Shown piece after piece: positions 33,620-42,878 of a DNA stretch of 45,218 bases. The DNA is from Streptomyces corallincola. GTDB taxonomy: Bacteria > Actinomycetota > Actinomycetes > Streptomycetales > Streptomycetaceae. Positions within the stretch are counted from its first letter, which is position 1. Each line of letters begins with the position of its first letter. Under the pieces are notes generated by a model. That model saw only the letters and a program-made list of their open reading frames with translations. It was not told where the DNA came from and did no database searches. The DNA lies in the NCBI RefSeq assembly GCF_019104725.1, contig NZ_JAHRXF010000048.1, positions 1 through 45,218 of the forward strand, read 5' to 3'. The position numbers and the translations under genes are program-made.

Positions 33620-34365
33620 GGACGGATGCCAAGAGGCGCCTCCGGTTGGGCAGGCCGGGCAGGAGCGAGAGTGCCGATCAGGTTCGTCAGCGGGATGGTG
33701 TCCGTCGTACCGAGCTCAGCGGGGGTTGGCCCGGCAGGGGGCGGGGTCTTTGCCAGGCCCTTCGCCAGGGCGGTGATGGCGTCGCGGTCGCCTTGGAGCG
33801 CTTCGCGCTCGTCGTCGGTGAAGCCGACGGTTTCGAGCATCCTGGCGATGCCGTCCTTGACGGCGAGGATCTAACCGGCGCTGCTGTCCTTGGGCTTGTA
33901 GACGGGCAGCAGCGCAGGAGAGCCGGTGCGGGCACTTGGCGAAGAAGTCGTAGGTGCAGTAGCCGTCGCCGAGGTCGGTACTTGCATGGCTGTCCGTCGG
34001 CGGCGCCGGTCAGTGTGCTGTCGCGGTTGACGAGCACCTGGATGGTGCGGACGTCGCGGGCGAAGTAGTCGGCCTTCTTGTAGGTGGCGCTGAGCGTGCG
34101 CTGGAGGATCTTGGCGTAGTGGCGGGTGCTGGCCGCACGCTTGTGCCCGAGCCATTGCCGAGGTCAGCCAGAGTAAGTGACTGGCGACGTTGAGCAGTTG
34201 CGTGGCGATAGTGGCGCGGGCGCGGTGGCTGGTCAGCGCCGAGGGAGTCGGTCTCCGGGATGCCGGCCTTCTCGCAGAGCCCGGGGATGACGTAGTCGTC
34301 GGCGGCCATGTCCCGGGTCCACTGGTCGGGCGCGACAGCGTCCGGGTGCCGCTCACCGACCTAGC
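33620..34365 (-). pseudogene. tyrosine integrase remnant
   Basis: Minus-strand pieces in shifting frames match the C-terminal half of actinobacterial tyrosine recombinases: DDYVIPGLCEKAGIP, LTSHRARATIATQLLN (HxxR box), a GHKR...STRHYAKILQ segment with the Tyr, then LSATYKKADYFARDVRTIQVLV. The family-typical KPKDSS and MLETVGFTDDEREALQGDRDAI...PPPAGPTPAELG follow. Several frameshifts and an internal stop leave no functional frame. It probably marks a former integrative element. Confidence 0.7.
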
Positions 34366-35360
34366 AGGCCGGCGATGAGGATGGTGAAGACCATCGTGCG
34401 GAGGGTGGCGGCTCCTGGAGCGCGCACTTGCGCCACTTTTTGGCCCACTTCAGTCAGGTGGGATGTCAGCCAGGGTGACAGCCCGCGGACCGGTGTTGTG
34501 GTGATTGCTGGTCAGCGGCTTGGTGATGATGTCTCGGTCGGCCAAGACCCGGGAGGCCTTGCACAAGGTGAGGAAAGACAGCAATGCTCAACGGAAGGTC
34601 GAGAAAGGGTATAACCGCAGGTCGTCAGGCGTTTAGGGGTGTCGTGTACCTTGCCGCCAAGAGACACGACACCCCACCCCACCCCTCAGATGTCCCGGAA
34701 GGGACCAGCCAATTCCGTGACCTGCGGGGTCTGGCTATCGTACGTCGTTGACCTGCATGAATTTCCTTTTGGTTGTTTCACGCTCGTGTTGGCTGATGCG
34801 GCCGGAATTCCCAGGAAAGTCCCGGAGAAATCCCAGGTGTAGGAGCCACTCTTTGGCTCAGGGCATACGGGTGCGCTACGGGCTGGTGATCGTGGAGCGA
34901 CGGGCTGACCCGAATGAACGGCAACGTGCACTACTGAGTGGCTCGCGGCCGGTGAGAAGCATCCCGCAGCCGGGGCGGCGGGGAAGCGCTCGTTGAGGCC
35001 ACCGAAGAGGAAGTGACGATCACCGCCGGGTACGACGCGGTCGAGTACGACCCCGGGCTGTGGAGCACCGACCCCGCGCGAGCCGTCGTCGCGCTGCCGC
35101 GGACGTGGACAACCACTACCAGCCGGCGATCGAGCTGCGCGGCGGTATCGCGGCCACCCCGTTATGTTTTCCGAGGTCCCGCAACGGGGCCGCTGGCCTC
35201 CGGGCCCGGCATGGCTGTGTCCCCCTGTCGAACGGATGACCTGGGGGGATGGTGTCACCGGGCCCGGGAGGTGCCGTCGGAGACGCTGATGAGAGGTCCG
35301 GCCACCGCCCGGTCCGGTGCAAATGCCGGACAGCTCGCGGGCGGCAGGTCTGCATAACGG
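34366..35360. other. gene-poor decayed region
   Basis: No gene can be supported with confidence. Protein-like pieces occur, such as VEATEEEVTITAGYDAVEYD followed in the next frame by DVDNHYQPAIELRGGIA (about 34995-35150). There is also an open frame at 34639-34842 ending in FTLVLADAAGIPRKVPEKSQV, but none extends to a full domain. The likely content is further remnants of the mobile region that ends at 35364. Confidence 0.4.
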
Positions 35361-35364
35361 GGGC

Positions 35365-36708
35365 TCAGCCTCCGAGCAGGTCGGTGAGCGCGAGGACGGG
35401 GTCGTGTGCGGGCGGGCCGGCGGGCCACCAGGTGCCGGACCGCTCCCGGTACGGATACCAGCGGCCGTCGCGCCCGTACCGCAGTTGCAGGCCCCGGCTG
35501 GACAGGGTCCAACGGTTGTCGCACACGGCGATCTCTGGCAGCTCCTCGTCCTCCCAGCCCGTCGAGAGCGCCGCGCGCGCCCGGGTGACGTCGGGCCCGC
35601 CGGGCTGCCACGCCTCTTCCAGCACCGTCAGTCCGGCGGCTCCGCCCCACCGCCAGGCCTCGACCGCCCGGTCCAGCTCCTGCGGCCGGTCGCAGGAGTC
35701 CCGCAGCCGCGCGGGCACCCGGGGGTCGGGGTGGGTGGCGGCGATCCGCACGGTGTCTTGCCACCGGCCGAGCGGCCGGAGCGGCTCGCCGGCCGCCCCC
35801 AGGATGTACGCGAGGAGATCCCGGGCGCGCACGGCGGCGTCGGCGACCAGCCGCTTCAGCGGGTCCGCCTCGATGCCGGTGACCGGCACGGTGCCGTCCT
35901 CCGGCGGTGCGGGCAGCGGGGGGAGCGCGGGGAGAGGGACGGCGGGGCGGGCGTACGCCTCGTCGGCGGGGGTCCCTGCAGAGACCGGCCCGGCTGTCGG
36001 CGCGGCCCCCGGACGGCCGGCGGGGTCCGTGCCCGCGCCGACGTCCTCCGCGTCCCCGGCGACCCCGACGTCCTCCGCGTCCCCGGTGACCGGGTCGTCG
36101 TCCTCGGCCCCTTGGGACATGGCGCGCAGGAGGAGGGCGGACTTCAACTCCTCCAGCGCTGTCGGCCAGTCCCGGCCGCGGACCAGCAACAGGAGCTGCG
36201 GCTCCTCGTCGAGCAGCCAGGAGAACTGGTAGCCGAGCGCGACCGCGTGGGCACACGGATGGTCCGGCTCGCCGCATCCGCAGTCCGGTTCCAGCTCGCC
36301 GTAGCCCGGCAGCAGCCCCACCCGGGCGTCCTCCGCCGCCTCCAGGAGATCCGGTGGCAACTCCCCGGCGAGCAGCGCCTCCGTCTCCGTCGGCCGGTCC
36401 GCGGTCCGTTCCCAGAGCGCGTCCCACTGCTCCTCTGCCAGTTCCGGAAGTCCGAGCACGACCGTGTACGGCTCGTCCGCGCCGTCGTGGACCTGGGCGG
36501 CGACCCGCCCCGGACCGACCGTGAGGGGGCCGAGGCGCCCGGAGCGGGCGACGGTCCGTCCCTTCTTCAGCGGCTCCTCCTCGGGCCAGCCGTCCTCCAT
36601 CGACTCCGCCCAGGCCCGGCTCCACCAGGACCGGCCGCGGACCCGGCCGCCCTTGCGGGCCGGGAAGGCGGCGAAACCCCGCGCCCGGTCGTCGTGTCCG
36701 TCACTCAT
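35365..36708 (-). CDS. SWIM zinc-finger protein, partner of the SNF2 helicase
   Basis: This 447-residue protein starts at ATG 36708, overlapping the helicase stop by ATGA. The N-terminus (GGRVRGRSWWSRAWAESMED) is typical of the actinobacterial family. The SWIM motif CGCGEPDHPCAH (C-x-C-x6-C-x-H) lies near residues 140-152 and binds zinc. A low-complexity linker with the repeated word GDAEDVG follows. The C-terminus is rich in Trp and Arg (RWYPYRERSGTWWPAGPPAHDP). SWIM proteins coupled to SNF2 helicases are thought to help nucleic-acid or protein contacts. The exact role in bacteria is not known to me. Confidence 0.9.
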   Translation of the reverse strand: MSDGHDDRARGFAAFPARKGGRVRGRSWWSRAWAESMEDGWPEEEPLKKGRTVARSGRLGPLTVGPGRVAAQVHDGADEPYTVVLGLPELAEEQWDALWERTADRPTETEALLAGELPPDLLEAAEDARVGLLPGYGELEPDCGCGEPDHPCAHAVALGYQFSWLLDEEPQLLLLVRGRDWPTALEELKSALLLRAMSQGAEDDDPVTGDAEDVGVAGDAEDVGAGTDPAGRPGAAPTAGPVSAGTPADEAYARPAVPLPALPPLPAPPEDGTVPVTGIEADPLKRLVADAAVRARDLLAYILGAAGEPLRPLGRWQDTVRIAATHPDPRVPARLRDSCDRPQELDRAVEAWRWGGAAGLTVLEEAWQPGGPDVTRARAALSTGWEDEELPEIAVCDNRWTLSSRGLQLRYGRDGRWYPYRERSGTWWPAGPPAHDPVLALTDLLGG

Positions 36709-39539
36709 CCCGCGCTCCTCAGTTCCACCAGGTTCGCCAACTCGTCGTTCGCGAGACGGCTCACCGCACGCTCGCCGCTGCCGACGACCGCGTCGGCCAG
36801 CTCTCCCTTGGCCGCCATCAGCGCCGCGATACGGTCCTCGACCGTGCCCTCCGCGATCAGCCGGTGCACCTGCACCGGCCGGGTCTGTCCGATGCGATGG
36901 GCCCGGTCGGTCGCCTGGGCCTCGACGGCCGGGTTCCACCAGCGGTCGTAGTGCACGACATGGTCGGCCCGCGTCAGGTTGAGGCCCGTGCCGGCCGCCT
37001 TCAGCGACAGCAGGAACACCGGCACCTCGCCGTCCTGGAACCGGCGGACCATCTCCTCCCGCCGGGCCACCGGCGTCCCGCCGTGCAGCAGCTGGGCTGT
37101 GATGCCCCGGTCCGCCAGGTGCCGTTCCAGCAGCCGTGCCATCGCGACGTACTGGGTGAAGACCAGCACCGCGCCGTCCTCCGCCAGGATGGTGTCCAGC
37201 AGTTCGTCCAGCAGGGCCAGTTTCCCCGAGCGGCCCGCCAGCTTGGGCTCCTCCTCCTTGAGGAACTGGCCGGGATGGTTGCAGATCTGCTTCAGACCCG
37301 TGAGCAGCTTGAGGACCAGGCCGCTGCGGGCGATTCCCTCGGTGGACCGGATCTCGGCCATCGCGGCCCGCACCTGCTGCTCGTAGAGGGCGGTCTGCTC
37401 GGCGGTCAGCGGCACCGGATGGTCCGTCTCGGTCTTGGGCGGCAGTTCGGGCGCCACCCCCGGGTCGGACTTGCGGCGGCGGAGCAGGAACGGCCGGACG
37501 AGACCGGCGAGCCGTCCGGCGGTGACGCCGGAGCCCTCCCCGGCGCCCACGACGGACCGCTCGGCCTCGATCGGGGCGATCCAGCGGCGCCGGAAGTGGC
37601 CGTGGGTGCCGAGCAGACCCGGTGTGGTCCAGTCGAGCAGGGCCCACAGCTCGGACAGGCTGTTCTCCACGGGGGTGCCGGTCAGCGCGACCCGCGCGTC
37701 GGCCGGGATCAGCCGCAGGGCCCTCGCCGTGGCCGACGACGCGTTCTTGACATGCTGGGCCTCGTCGGCGACGACCATCCCCCAGCGGTGCTCGGCGAGC
37801 TCCCCGGTGTCAAGTCGCATCGTGCCGTACGTGGTCAGCACGAAGCCGCCGTCCGCGCCCTCGACGCTGCGGCCCGCGCCGTGGAAGCGACGCACCTCGG
37901 TGCCCGGGGCGAACCTGCGGATCTCCCGCTCCCAGTTGCCGAGCAGCGACGCCGGGCACACCACGAGGGTGGGGCCGCGGCTGCCCTCGTTCTCCTGACG
38001 GAACAGGTGCAGTGCGATGAGCTGGACCGTCTTGCCGAGACCCATGTCGTCGGCGAGGCAGCCGCCGAGGCCGAGCGAGGTCATCCGCGCCAGCCAGGCC
38101 AGCCCGCGCAACTGGTAGTCGCGCAGGGTCGCGGCGAGCGCGGCCGGCTGCGCGGCGGGCGTGTCACCGGCCGGATCGGTCAGCAGCACTCGCAGGGCGC
38201 GCAGCCAGGGGCCGTCGGCGACGGCCACCCGGTCGCCACCGATCTCCGTGTACCCGGTGAGGGCGACCGCGAGCGTCTCCACGGCGGTGAGCGGCGGCAG
38301 TACGCGGTTCCGGGCCCTGCGCGTGAGTTCCGGGCCGGCCAACGCCCAGCCGCCGCGCACCCGCACCACCGGCCGCCCCGCGTCGGCGACGGCCGCGGTC
38401 TCGCGCTCGCTCAGCGGATCCCCGTCGAGGCAGAGCTGCCAGCGCAGCTCGACGGTGCCGTCCCCGCCGAGGAAGGAGCGCAGGTCGGTCGGCGGGGTGC
38501 GGTCCGCGCCCACCACGGCCCGCGCGGTCAGCCGTCGCCGCTCCTCGTCCGGCCAGCGCACGTCGATGCCGTGCGCCCGCAGCCGGGCCGCCGCGCCGCC
38601 CAGCAACTGGGCCAACTCCTCGTCGGCGAGGTCCAGCAGGCGGGGCACCGGCAGCAGCCGGGCGAGCGGTTCCCACACGGTGGCCGCCCGGCGCACCGCG
38701 CGGACGGTGTCTGCCTGGGCGACCGGGCCCAGGGCGTGCGGGGCGCCGTCGAAGAGGTCCGAGGCAGTCAGTTCCACGGTCGGGTCGGCGAGATCGCACA
38801 CCAGTGGCACGACCTGGCCGACCGGCACGCCGTCCGTGCCGTGTGCGCTGTCCGCGCCGTGGTTCAGCCGTACGGAGAGCGAGACGCGCACACCCGAGTC
38901 CACACCGACCGCGATCTCCTCCGCCCAGGAGCGCAGTTGCGGTACGTGCTGGGGTGCGGTGGCGGCGAACGCGGCCCGGCCGGTGGCCGTCTCGGCGGCC
39001 GCGGTACGCGGCAGCGTGTCGGCGACGGCGTCCAGGAAGGCGCGCAGCGTCCCGTCGGCGGGCGGGAGCAGCGCGGTCCCGCTCACGGGCACGGCGAGTG
39101 CCTCCGGCGGGGCGGCCGCCGCCAGCTCCCGCAGCCGCAGCACGTCCACGGGGTCGAGCGGGCCGACCCGCCAGGCGTCGTAACCGCCGGCGGACACGCC
39201 GGGCAGGAGCCGTTCCCGGGCGGCCAGGTGGAGGGCCAGCGCGGTGGCGGCGCCCCAGAAGGCCGCCGCGGGGTGGACCGCTTCGCCGCCGTGATCGCGC
39301 CGGGCCAGGGCCAGGACCGGCAGCGCGTCGGCGACGGACAGCCACACGACGGGGACCGGGCGCGGTCCCTGCGCCGTGACGAGCCCGGCCTCCGCCGTGA
39401 CGGCGCCGGGCAGTGCGGGCGGCTTGCCGTCCTCGGGATCCCAGAAGGCCATCCGCCCCGTACGGGCCGGGTCACCCGGCTCGAAGGCGACCGCGTACCA
39501 TGCCAGCCGTCCAGCCTGCTCACGCCCAATCCACATCAT
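36705..39539 (-). CDS. SNF2-family DEAD/H-box helicase
   Basis: This 944-residue protein has an N-terminal SNF2-associated region (about residues 1-450) and a two-lobed helicase core. Motif I DDMGLGKT is near residue 495, Ia VVCPASLLGNW, II VVADEAQHVKN near 585, and III LTGTPVENSLSELWALLDW near 620. Motif V LLSLKAAGTGLNLTRAD and VI QATDRAHRIGQTRPVQVHRL follow. These are the marks of an ATP-driven dsDNA translocase. It is transcribed before and coupled to the SWIM gene. The upstream 39540-39750 is a TTCCGG-rich repeat tract. Repair, transcription recycling or defence roles are possible, and the pair is common in Streptomyces. Confidence 0.95.
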   Translation of the reverse strand: MMWIGREQAGRLAWYAVAFEPGDPARTGRMAFWDPEDGKPPALPGAVTAEAGLVTAQGPRPVPVVWLSVADALPVLALARRDHGGEAVHPAAAFWGAATALALHLAARERLLPGVSAGGYDAWRVGPLDPVDVLRLRELAAAAPPEALAVPVSGTALLPPADGTLRAFLDAVADTLPRTAAAETATGRAAFAATAPQHVPQLRSWAEEIAVGVDSGVRVSLSVRLNHGADSAHGTDGVPVGQVVPLVCDLADPTVELTASDLFDGAPHALGPVAQADTVRAVRRAATVWEPLARLLPVPRLLDLADEELAQLLGGAAARLRAHGIDVRWPDEERRRLTARAVVGADRTPPTDLRSFLGGDGTVELRWQLCLDGDPLSERETAAVADAGRPVVRVRGGWALAGPELTRRARNRVLPPLTAVETLAVALTGYTEIGGDRVAVADGPWLRALRVLLTDPAGDTPAAQPAALAATLRDYQLRGLAWLARMTSLGLGGCLADDMGLGKTVQLIALHLFRQENEGSRGPTLVVCPASLLGNWEREIRRFAPGTEVRRFHGAGRSVEGADGGFVLTTYGTMRLDTGELAEHRWGMVVADEAQHVKNASSATARALRLIPADARVALTGTPVENSLSELWALLDWTTPGLLGTHGHFRRRWIAPIEAERSVVGAGEGSGVTAGRLAGLVRPFLLRRRKSDPGVAPELPPKTETDHPVPLTAEQTALYEQQVRAAMAEIRSTEGIARSGLVLKLLTGLKQICNHPGQFLKEEEPKLAGRSGKLALLDELLDTILAEDGAVLVFTQYVAMARLLERHLADRGITAQLLHGGTPVARREEMVRRFQDGEVPVFLLSLKAAGTGLNLTRADHVVHYDRWWNPAVEAQATDRAHRIGQTRPVQVHRLIAEGTVEDRIAALMAAKGELADAVVGSGERAVSRLANDELANLVELRSAG

Positions 39540-39554
39540 GGGTCCCGCTTCCCG

Positions 39555-39690
39555 CTTTCATGTTCCGGTCGTTCGGTCATTCGGTCGTCGTTCAGTTGTT
39601 CCGGTCTTCCGGTCTCTCCCTCCTCCGGTTTCTCCCTCTTCCGGTCATTCCGTTTCCCGGTCCTCCCGTCCGTCTTTCCGTGTCGCCGCC
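39555..39690. repeat. TTCCGGTC degenerate repeat tract upstream of the helicase gene
   Basis: The words TTCCGGTC, TTCGGTC and CTCCGGT recur about a dozen times, for example GTTCCGGTCTTCCGGTCTC near 39597-39615. The tract lies where the helicase promoter should be. The purpose is unknown. Confidence 0.55.
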
Positions 39691-39752
39691 TTCTTTCAGC
39701 CTTCCGTTCCCGGCCGGGCGGCCCAGCCGCGTTCCACGGCCGTTCTAGTTCC

Positions 39753-39920
39753 GTCTGTGACGGTGACGGTGCTTCCCGGTGTCTCGACTGGGAGGACGAG
39801 GCGTCCTTCCGCCAGGCGTTGCGTCGGCCGGAGTTCGCCGCGCACCGCGTCGCGCTTCACGCCCTGAGCGGCAGCGACCCGGAGCTGTACACCCTGCTTC
39901 TGGAACGCGCGCCGTCCTGA
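39753..39920 (+). other. C-terminal-like coding fragment
   Basis: The frame ending at TGA 39918-39920 gives a convincing protein end: LDWEDEASFRQALRRP, then HRVALHALSGSDPELYTLLLERAPS. It has no start codon nearby, and further upstream it is antisense to the helicase. A GTG at 39757 in another frame (MTVTVLPG) might be the true start if one base were shifted. Family is not recognised. Confidence 0.3.
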
Positions 39921-39988
39921 CCGTCCGGACAGGTCGGGGAGGGGCGGCGCACGCTGCGCCGCCCCTCCCCGTCGATCCGTAGACCCCG

Positions 39989-42040
39989 TCACCCGGGCCG
40001 TACGCCCAGGTCGTGACCGAACACGTGCCCCGGGTCCCACTCGGCCTTGATCCGCCGGAGCCGCGTGTAGTTGTCCTTGTAGTACAGGCGGTGCCAGGGC
40101 ACACCCGAGGTGTTCCACTCGGGGTCCGCCATGTCGAGGTCCGGGTAGTTGATGTAGCAGCCGTCGGCGCCGCCCCGTCCGGGCACCGGTACGCCGCCCG
40201 TCGTGGCGAACGCGTCCCGGTAAATGCGCCGCAGCCAGCCGATGTTCTCGGCGTCGGCCTCGGGGTCCTGCCAGGTGTTCATGAAGATGACGTTCACCAC
40301 CGCGTTCCGGTGCGCGGTGGCCGTGGCCGACGACGGCACGGTGTTGATCCGGCCGCCGTAGGACTGCAGCGACACACTGGCCGCCTCGCTGCTGTGGTCG
40401 GCGCTGTCGAGGTGGGTGAACAGCGCGTCGATCTGCCGGTCCGTCAGGGAGTGGCGCAGATAGGCGGACTTGATCTTCTGCCGGCCGTGCTCGGCGTCCT
40501 GGGAACGGGCGAGTTCGGTGGTGGCGGTGAACCAGGGGACCCGGGTGGTCCCGGGCACGTACGGGGTGACGGCGACGCCCTCCGTGTACCGCTCCAGCAG
40601 CCGATCGGCGTCGGGCACCCCGGCGTCGAGATGGGTGAAGCTGATCGCGCTCTGGCCGGGGTCGTTCTCCCGCAGCCGGCCGAACAGCACCAGTCCGCCG
40701 TACAGGTCGGCGTACGGTGACCCGGCGCCGCTGTTGCGCTCGTGCCAGCGGCCGAAGTTGCCGACCAGCCGCCGCATGGCCGCCCGGTCCATGCCCTCGC
40801 GCGGGAAGACGAGCGCGCTGGACAGGGTCTCGGCGGGCGGTCGCGGGAGCAGCCGGGCGGGGTTGTCGCCGATGGCACCGGGGGAGCGGAACCAGTAGCG
40901 GGTGACCACGCCGAAGTTGCCGCCGCCACCGCCCGTATGGGCCCACCACAGTTCGCGGTGCGGGTCCCCGGGCTCGCGGGTGGCGACCACGGCACGGGCC
41001 CGGCCCGTCGCGTCGGCGACGACGACCTCGACGGCGTACACGTGGTCGGCGGCGACACCGAAGCGCCGGGACAGCGCCCCGTACCCGCCACCCGCCACGT
41101 GCCCGCCGATGGCGACGGTGGCGCTGGCCCCGCAGGGCAGGGTGACGCCCCAGGTGTCGTGGAGCCTGCGGTACACGTCCATCAGCCGCGCACCGGACTC
41201 GATCATGACGGCGCGCATCCGCGGGTCGTACGCGACGGCGTTCATCTCCCCGAGGTCGATCACCAGCCGTACGGCTGGGTCGCCCACGAAGTTCTCGTAG
41301 CAGTGGCCGCTGCTACGCACCGCGACCCGCCGGCCGCGACGGGCGGCCTCGCCGACGGCACGGACCACCTCTTCGGTGGTTGTGGCCACGCGGAACGCCG
41401 CCGAGCGTGCGGTGAACCGCTTGTTGTGGCCGCGGGTGGCGAGTTCCTCGTAACGGGGGTCCCTCCCGGAGTGATGTCGGCGGAGCAGGGCCTCCCGGGC
41501 GACGGCCAGGGACAGCCGGGTCACCCGGTCGGTCTGGGGCAGTAGCCGGCTGGACACGTGGTCGGCGACGAACCCGGGCACCTCACCGGCCAGCCGCACC
41601 GGATACCCCGACGCGTCGAACAGGGTGAGGGGGCCGATGCCGCTCTCCCCGCGGAGCACGGCCGCCCACCAGGCGGCCGCGCCCAGGCCGTTGGGCGCGG
41701 CGACGCCGATCCCGGTCACGACGCCGGTTCGTGTGCGGGTGGCGGCCGGCCGGGGCGGCGCGGACACCGGCGAGGCCGTCGTCACGCTGCCTCCGCGAGC
41801 CGGGCGGGTGAGGACGATGGCGCTCTGGAAGCCGCCGAAACCGCTGCCGACGCTGAGCACGGTGTCGGTGCGTCGCTCGCGGGCGGTGTTCGGGGTGTAG
41901 TCCAGGTCGCACTCCGGGTCGGGGTCGTGCGGATTGGCCGTCGGCGGCACCGTGTTGTGAACGATGGCCAGGGCACTGGCGGCCACCTCCAGTGAGCCGA
42001 TCGCGCCCAGCGAGTGGCCGAGCGGGATCCAGGGGGGAGG
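39989..42040 (-). pseudogene. fused remnant: ketosynthase alpha end, chain-length factor start, FAD-linked oxidase
   Basis: One open frame on the minus strand holds three joined parts. First is the C-terminus of type II polyketide ketosynthase alpha: GHSLGAIGSLEVAASALAI, VPPTANPHDPDPECDLDY, VGSGFGGFQSAIVL. Second is the N-terminus of the chain-length factor: VVTGIGVAAPNGLG, then GESGIGPLTLFDASGYPVRLAGEVPGF, LLPQTDRVTRLSLAVAREALL. Third, from about 41490, is a berberine-bridge-like oxidase: YEELATRGHNKRF, VRSSGHCYENFVG, AIGGHVAGGGYGALSRRFG, and the BBE end YINYPDLD...LYYKDNYTRLRRIKAEWDP. Most of both ketosynthases and the oxidase start are deleted. The start at GTG 41986 is only nominal. Confidence 0.85.
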
Positions 42041-42071
42041 GGGTGTCGGCCGGCGAGGGCCGAAGGAGGGT

Positions 42072-42878
42072 TCAGTGGCTGAGGCGGGCGAACCGGCGCA
42101 GGGCCAGCGGGAAGAAGACGGCGAACAGTGCCACCGGCCAGAGCACGGCCGACAGGACGTGCCCGGACGCGCCGCCCACGCTGCCGAACAGGTCCCGTAC
42201 CGCCGTCGCGGTCTGGGACATGGGGTTCCACTGCACCACCGTGCCCAGCCAGGCCGGCATCGACGCGGGGGTCGCGATGGCGTTGGACAGGAAACCCACC
42301 GGCCAGACCAGGATCTGCACGGCCTGCACCAGCTCCGGTTTCCCGGCCACCAGGGCGAGGTAGATGCCGATCCACAGCATCGCGAACCGGAACAGCAGCA
42401 GGAGGCCCACGGCGGCGAGGAACCCGCCCGCCGTGGTGTGCGCCCGCCAGCCGATCGCGTACCCGACGCCGATCATCACGGCGAGGCTCACCGCGGACTG
42501 CAGCATGTCCGCCGCCGAACGGCCCACCAGCACCGCGCCGTTGGCCATCGGCATGGACCGGAAACGGTCGATCACGCCCTTGTTGAGATCCTGGGTGACC
42601 GCGATCACCGTGCTCTCCAGGCCGAAGGTCATGGTCAACGCCAGGATGCCGGGCACCAGATAGTCGATGTAGTCGCCGCCGACGTTCCGGCCGCCGCCGA
42701 TCAGATAGCCGAACATCAGCAGGATCATCACGGGGAAGACCACGCCGACGGCCACCTGCACCGGTTGCCGGCCCCAGTGGGCGAGTTCCCGCCGGGTCAT
42801 GGTCCAGGAGTCGCTCAGCGCGAAGGCCGGTCCACCGTCGCGCTCGCGCACCGTGTGCGTCGTGCTCACCGCGCTCAT
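42072..42878 (-). CDS. drrB: DrrB-type ABC-2 permease
   Basis: This 268-residue membrane protein has six hydrophobic segments of the ABC-2 type (VGVVFPVMILLMFGYLIGGG, YLVPGILALTMTFG, GFLAAVGLLLLFRFAMLWIG). The family motif NKGVIDRFRSMPMANGAVLVGR is present. Its start overlaps the drrA stop (ATGA 42875-42878). It forms the membrane part of a drug exporter like that for daunorubicin. The gene ends about 30 bases before the polyketide synthase remnant. Confidence 0.92.
   Translation of the reverse strand: MSAVSTTHTVRERDGGPAFALSDSWTMTRRELAHWGRQPVQVAVGVVFPVMILLMFGYLIGGGRNVGGDYIDYLVPGILALTMTFGLESTVIAVTQDLNKGVIDRFRSMPMANGAVLVGRSAADMLQSAVSLAVMIGVGYAIGWRAHTTAGGFLAAVGLLLLFRFAMLWIGIYLALVAGKPELVQAVQILVWPVGFLSNAIATPASMPAWLGTVVQWNPMSQTATAVRDLFGSVGGASGHVLSAVLWPVALFAVFFPLALRRFARLSH

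Noticed and set aside
34639..34842. 67-residue open frame
   Set aside because: It has no homologous pattern, sits in a decayed region and shows no convincing start signal.
36705..39539. SNF2-SWIM pair as a new defence system
   Set aside because: The pair is a common housekeeping-like arrangement in Streptomyces and no nuclease, methylase or other defence effector is adjacent.
36864..39920. 1018-codon open frame on the plus strand
   Set aside because: It is antisense to the SNF2 helicase with no domain features. Only its last 40 codons, beyond the helicase, look protein-like and are listed separately.
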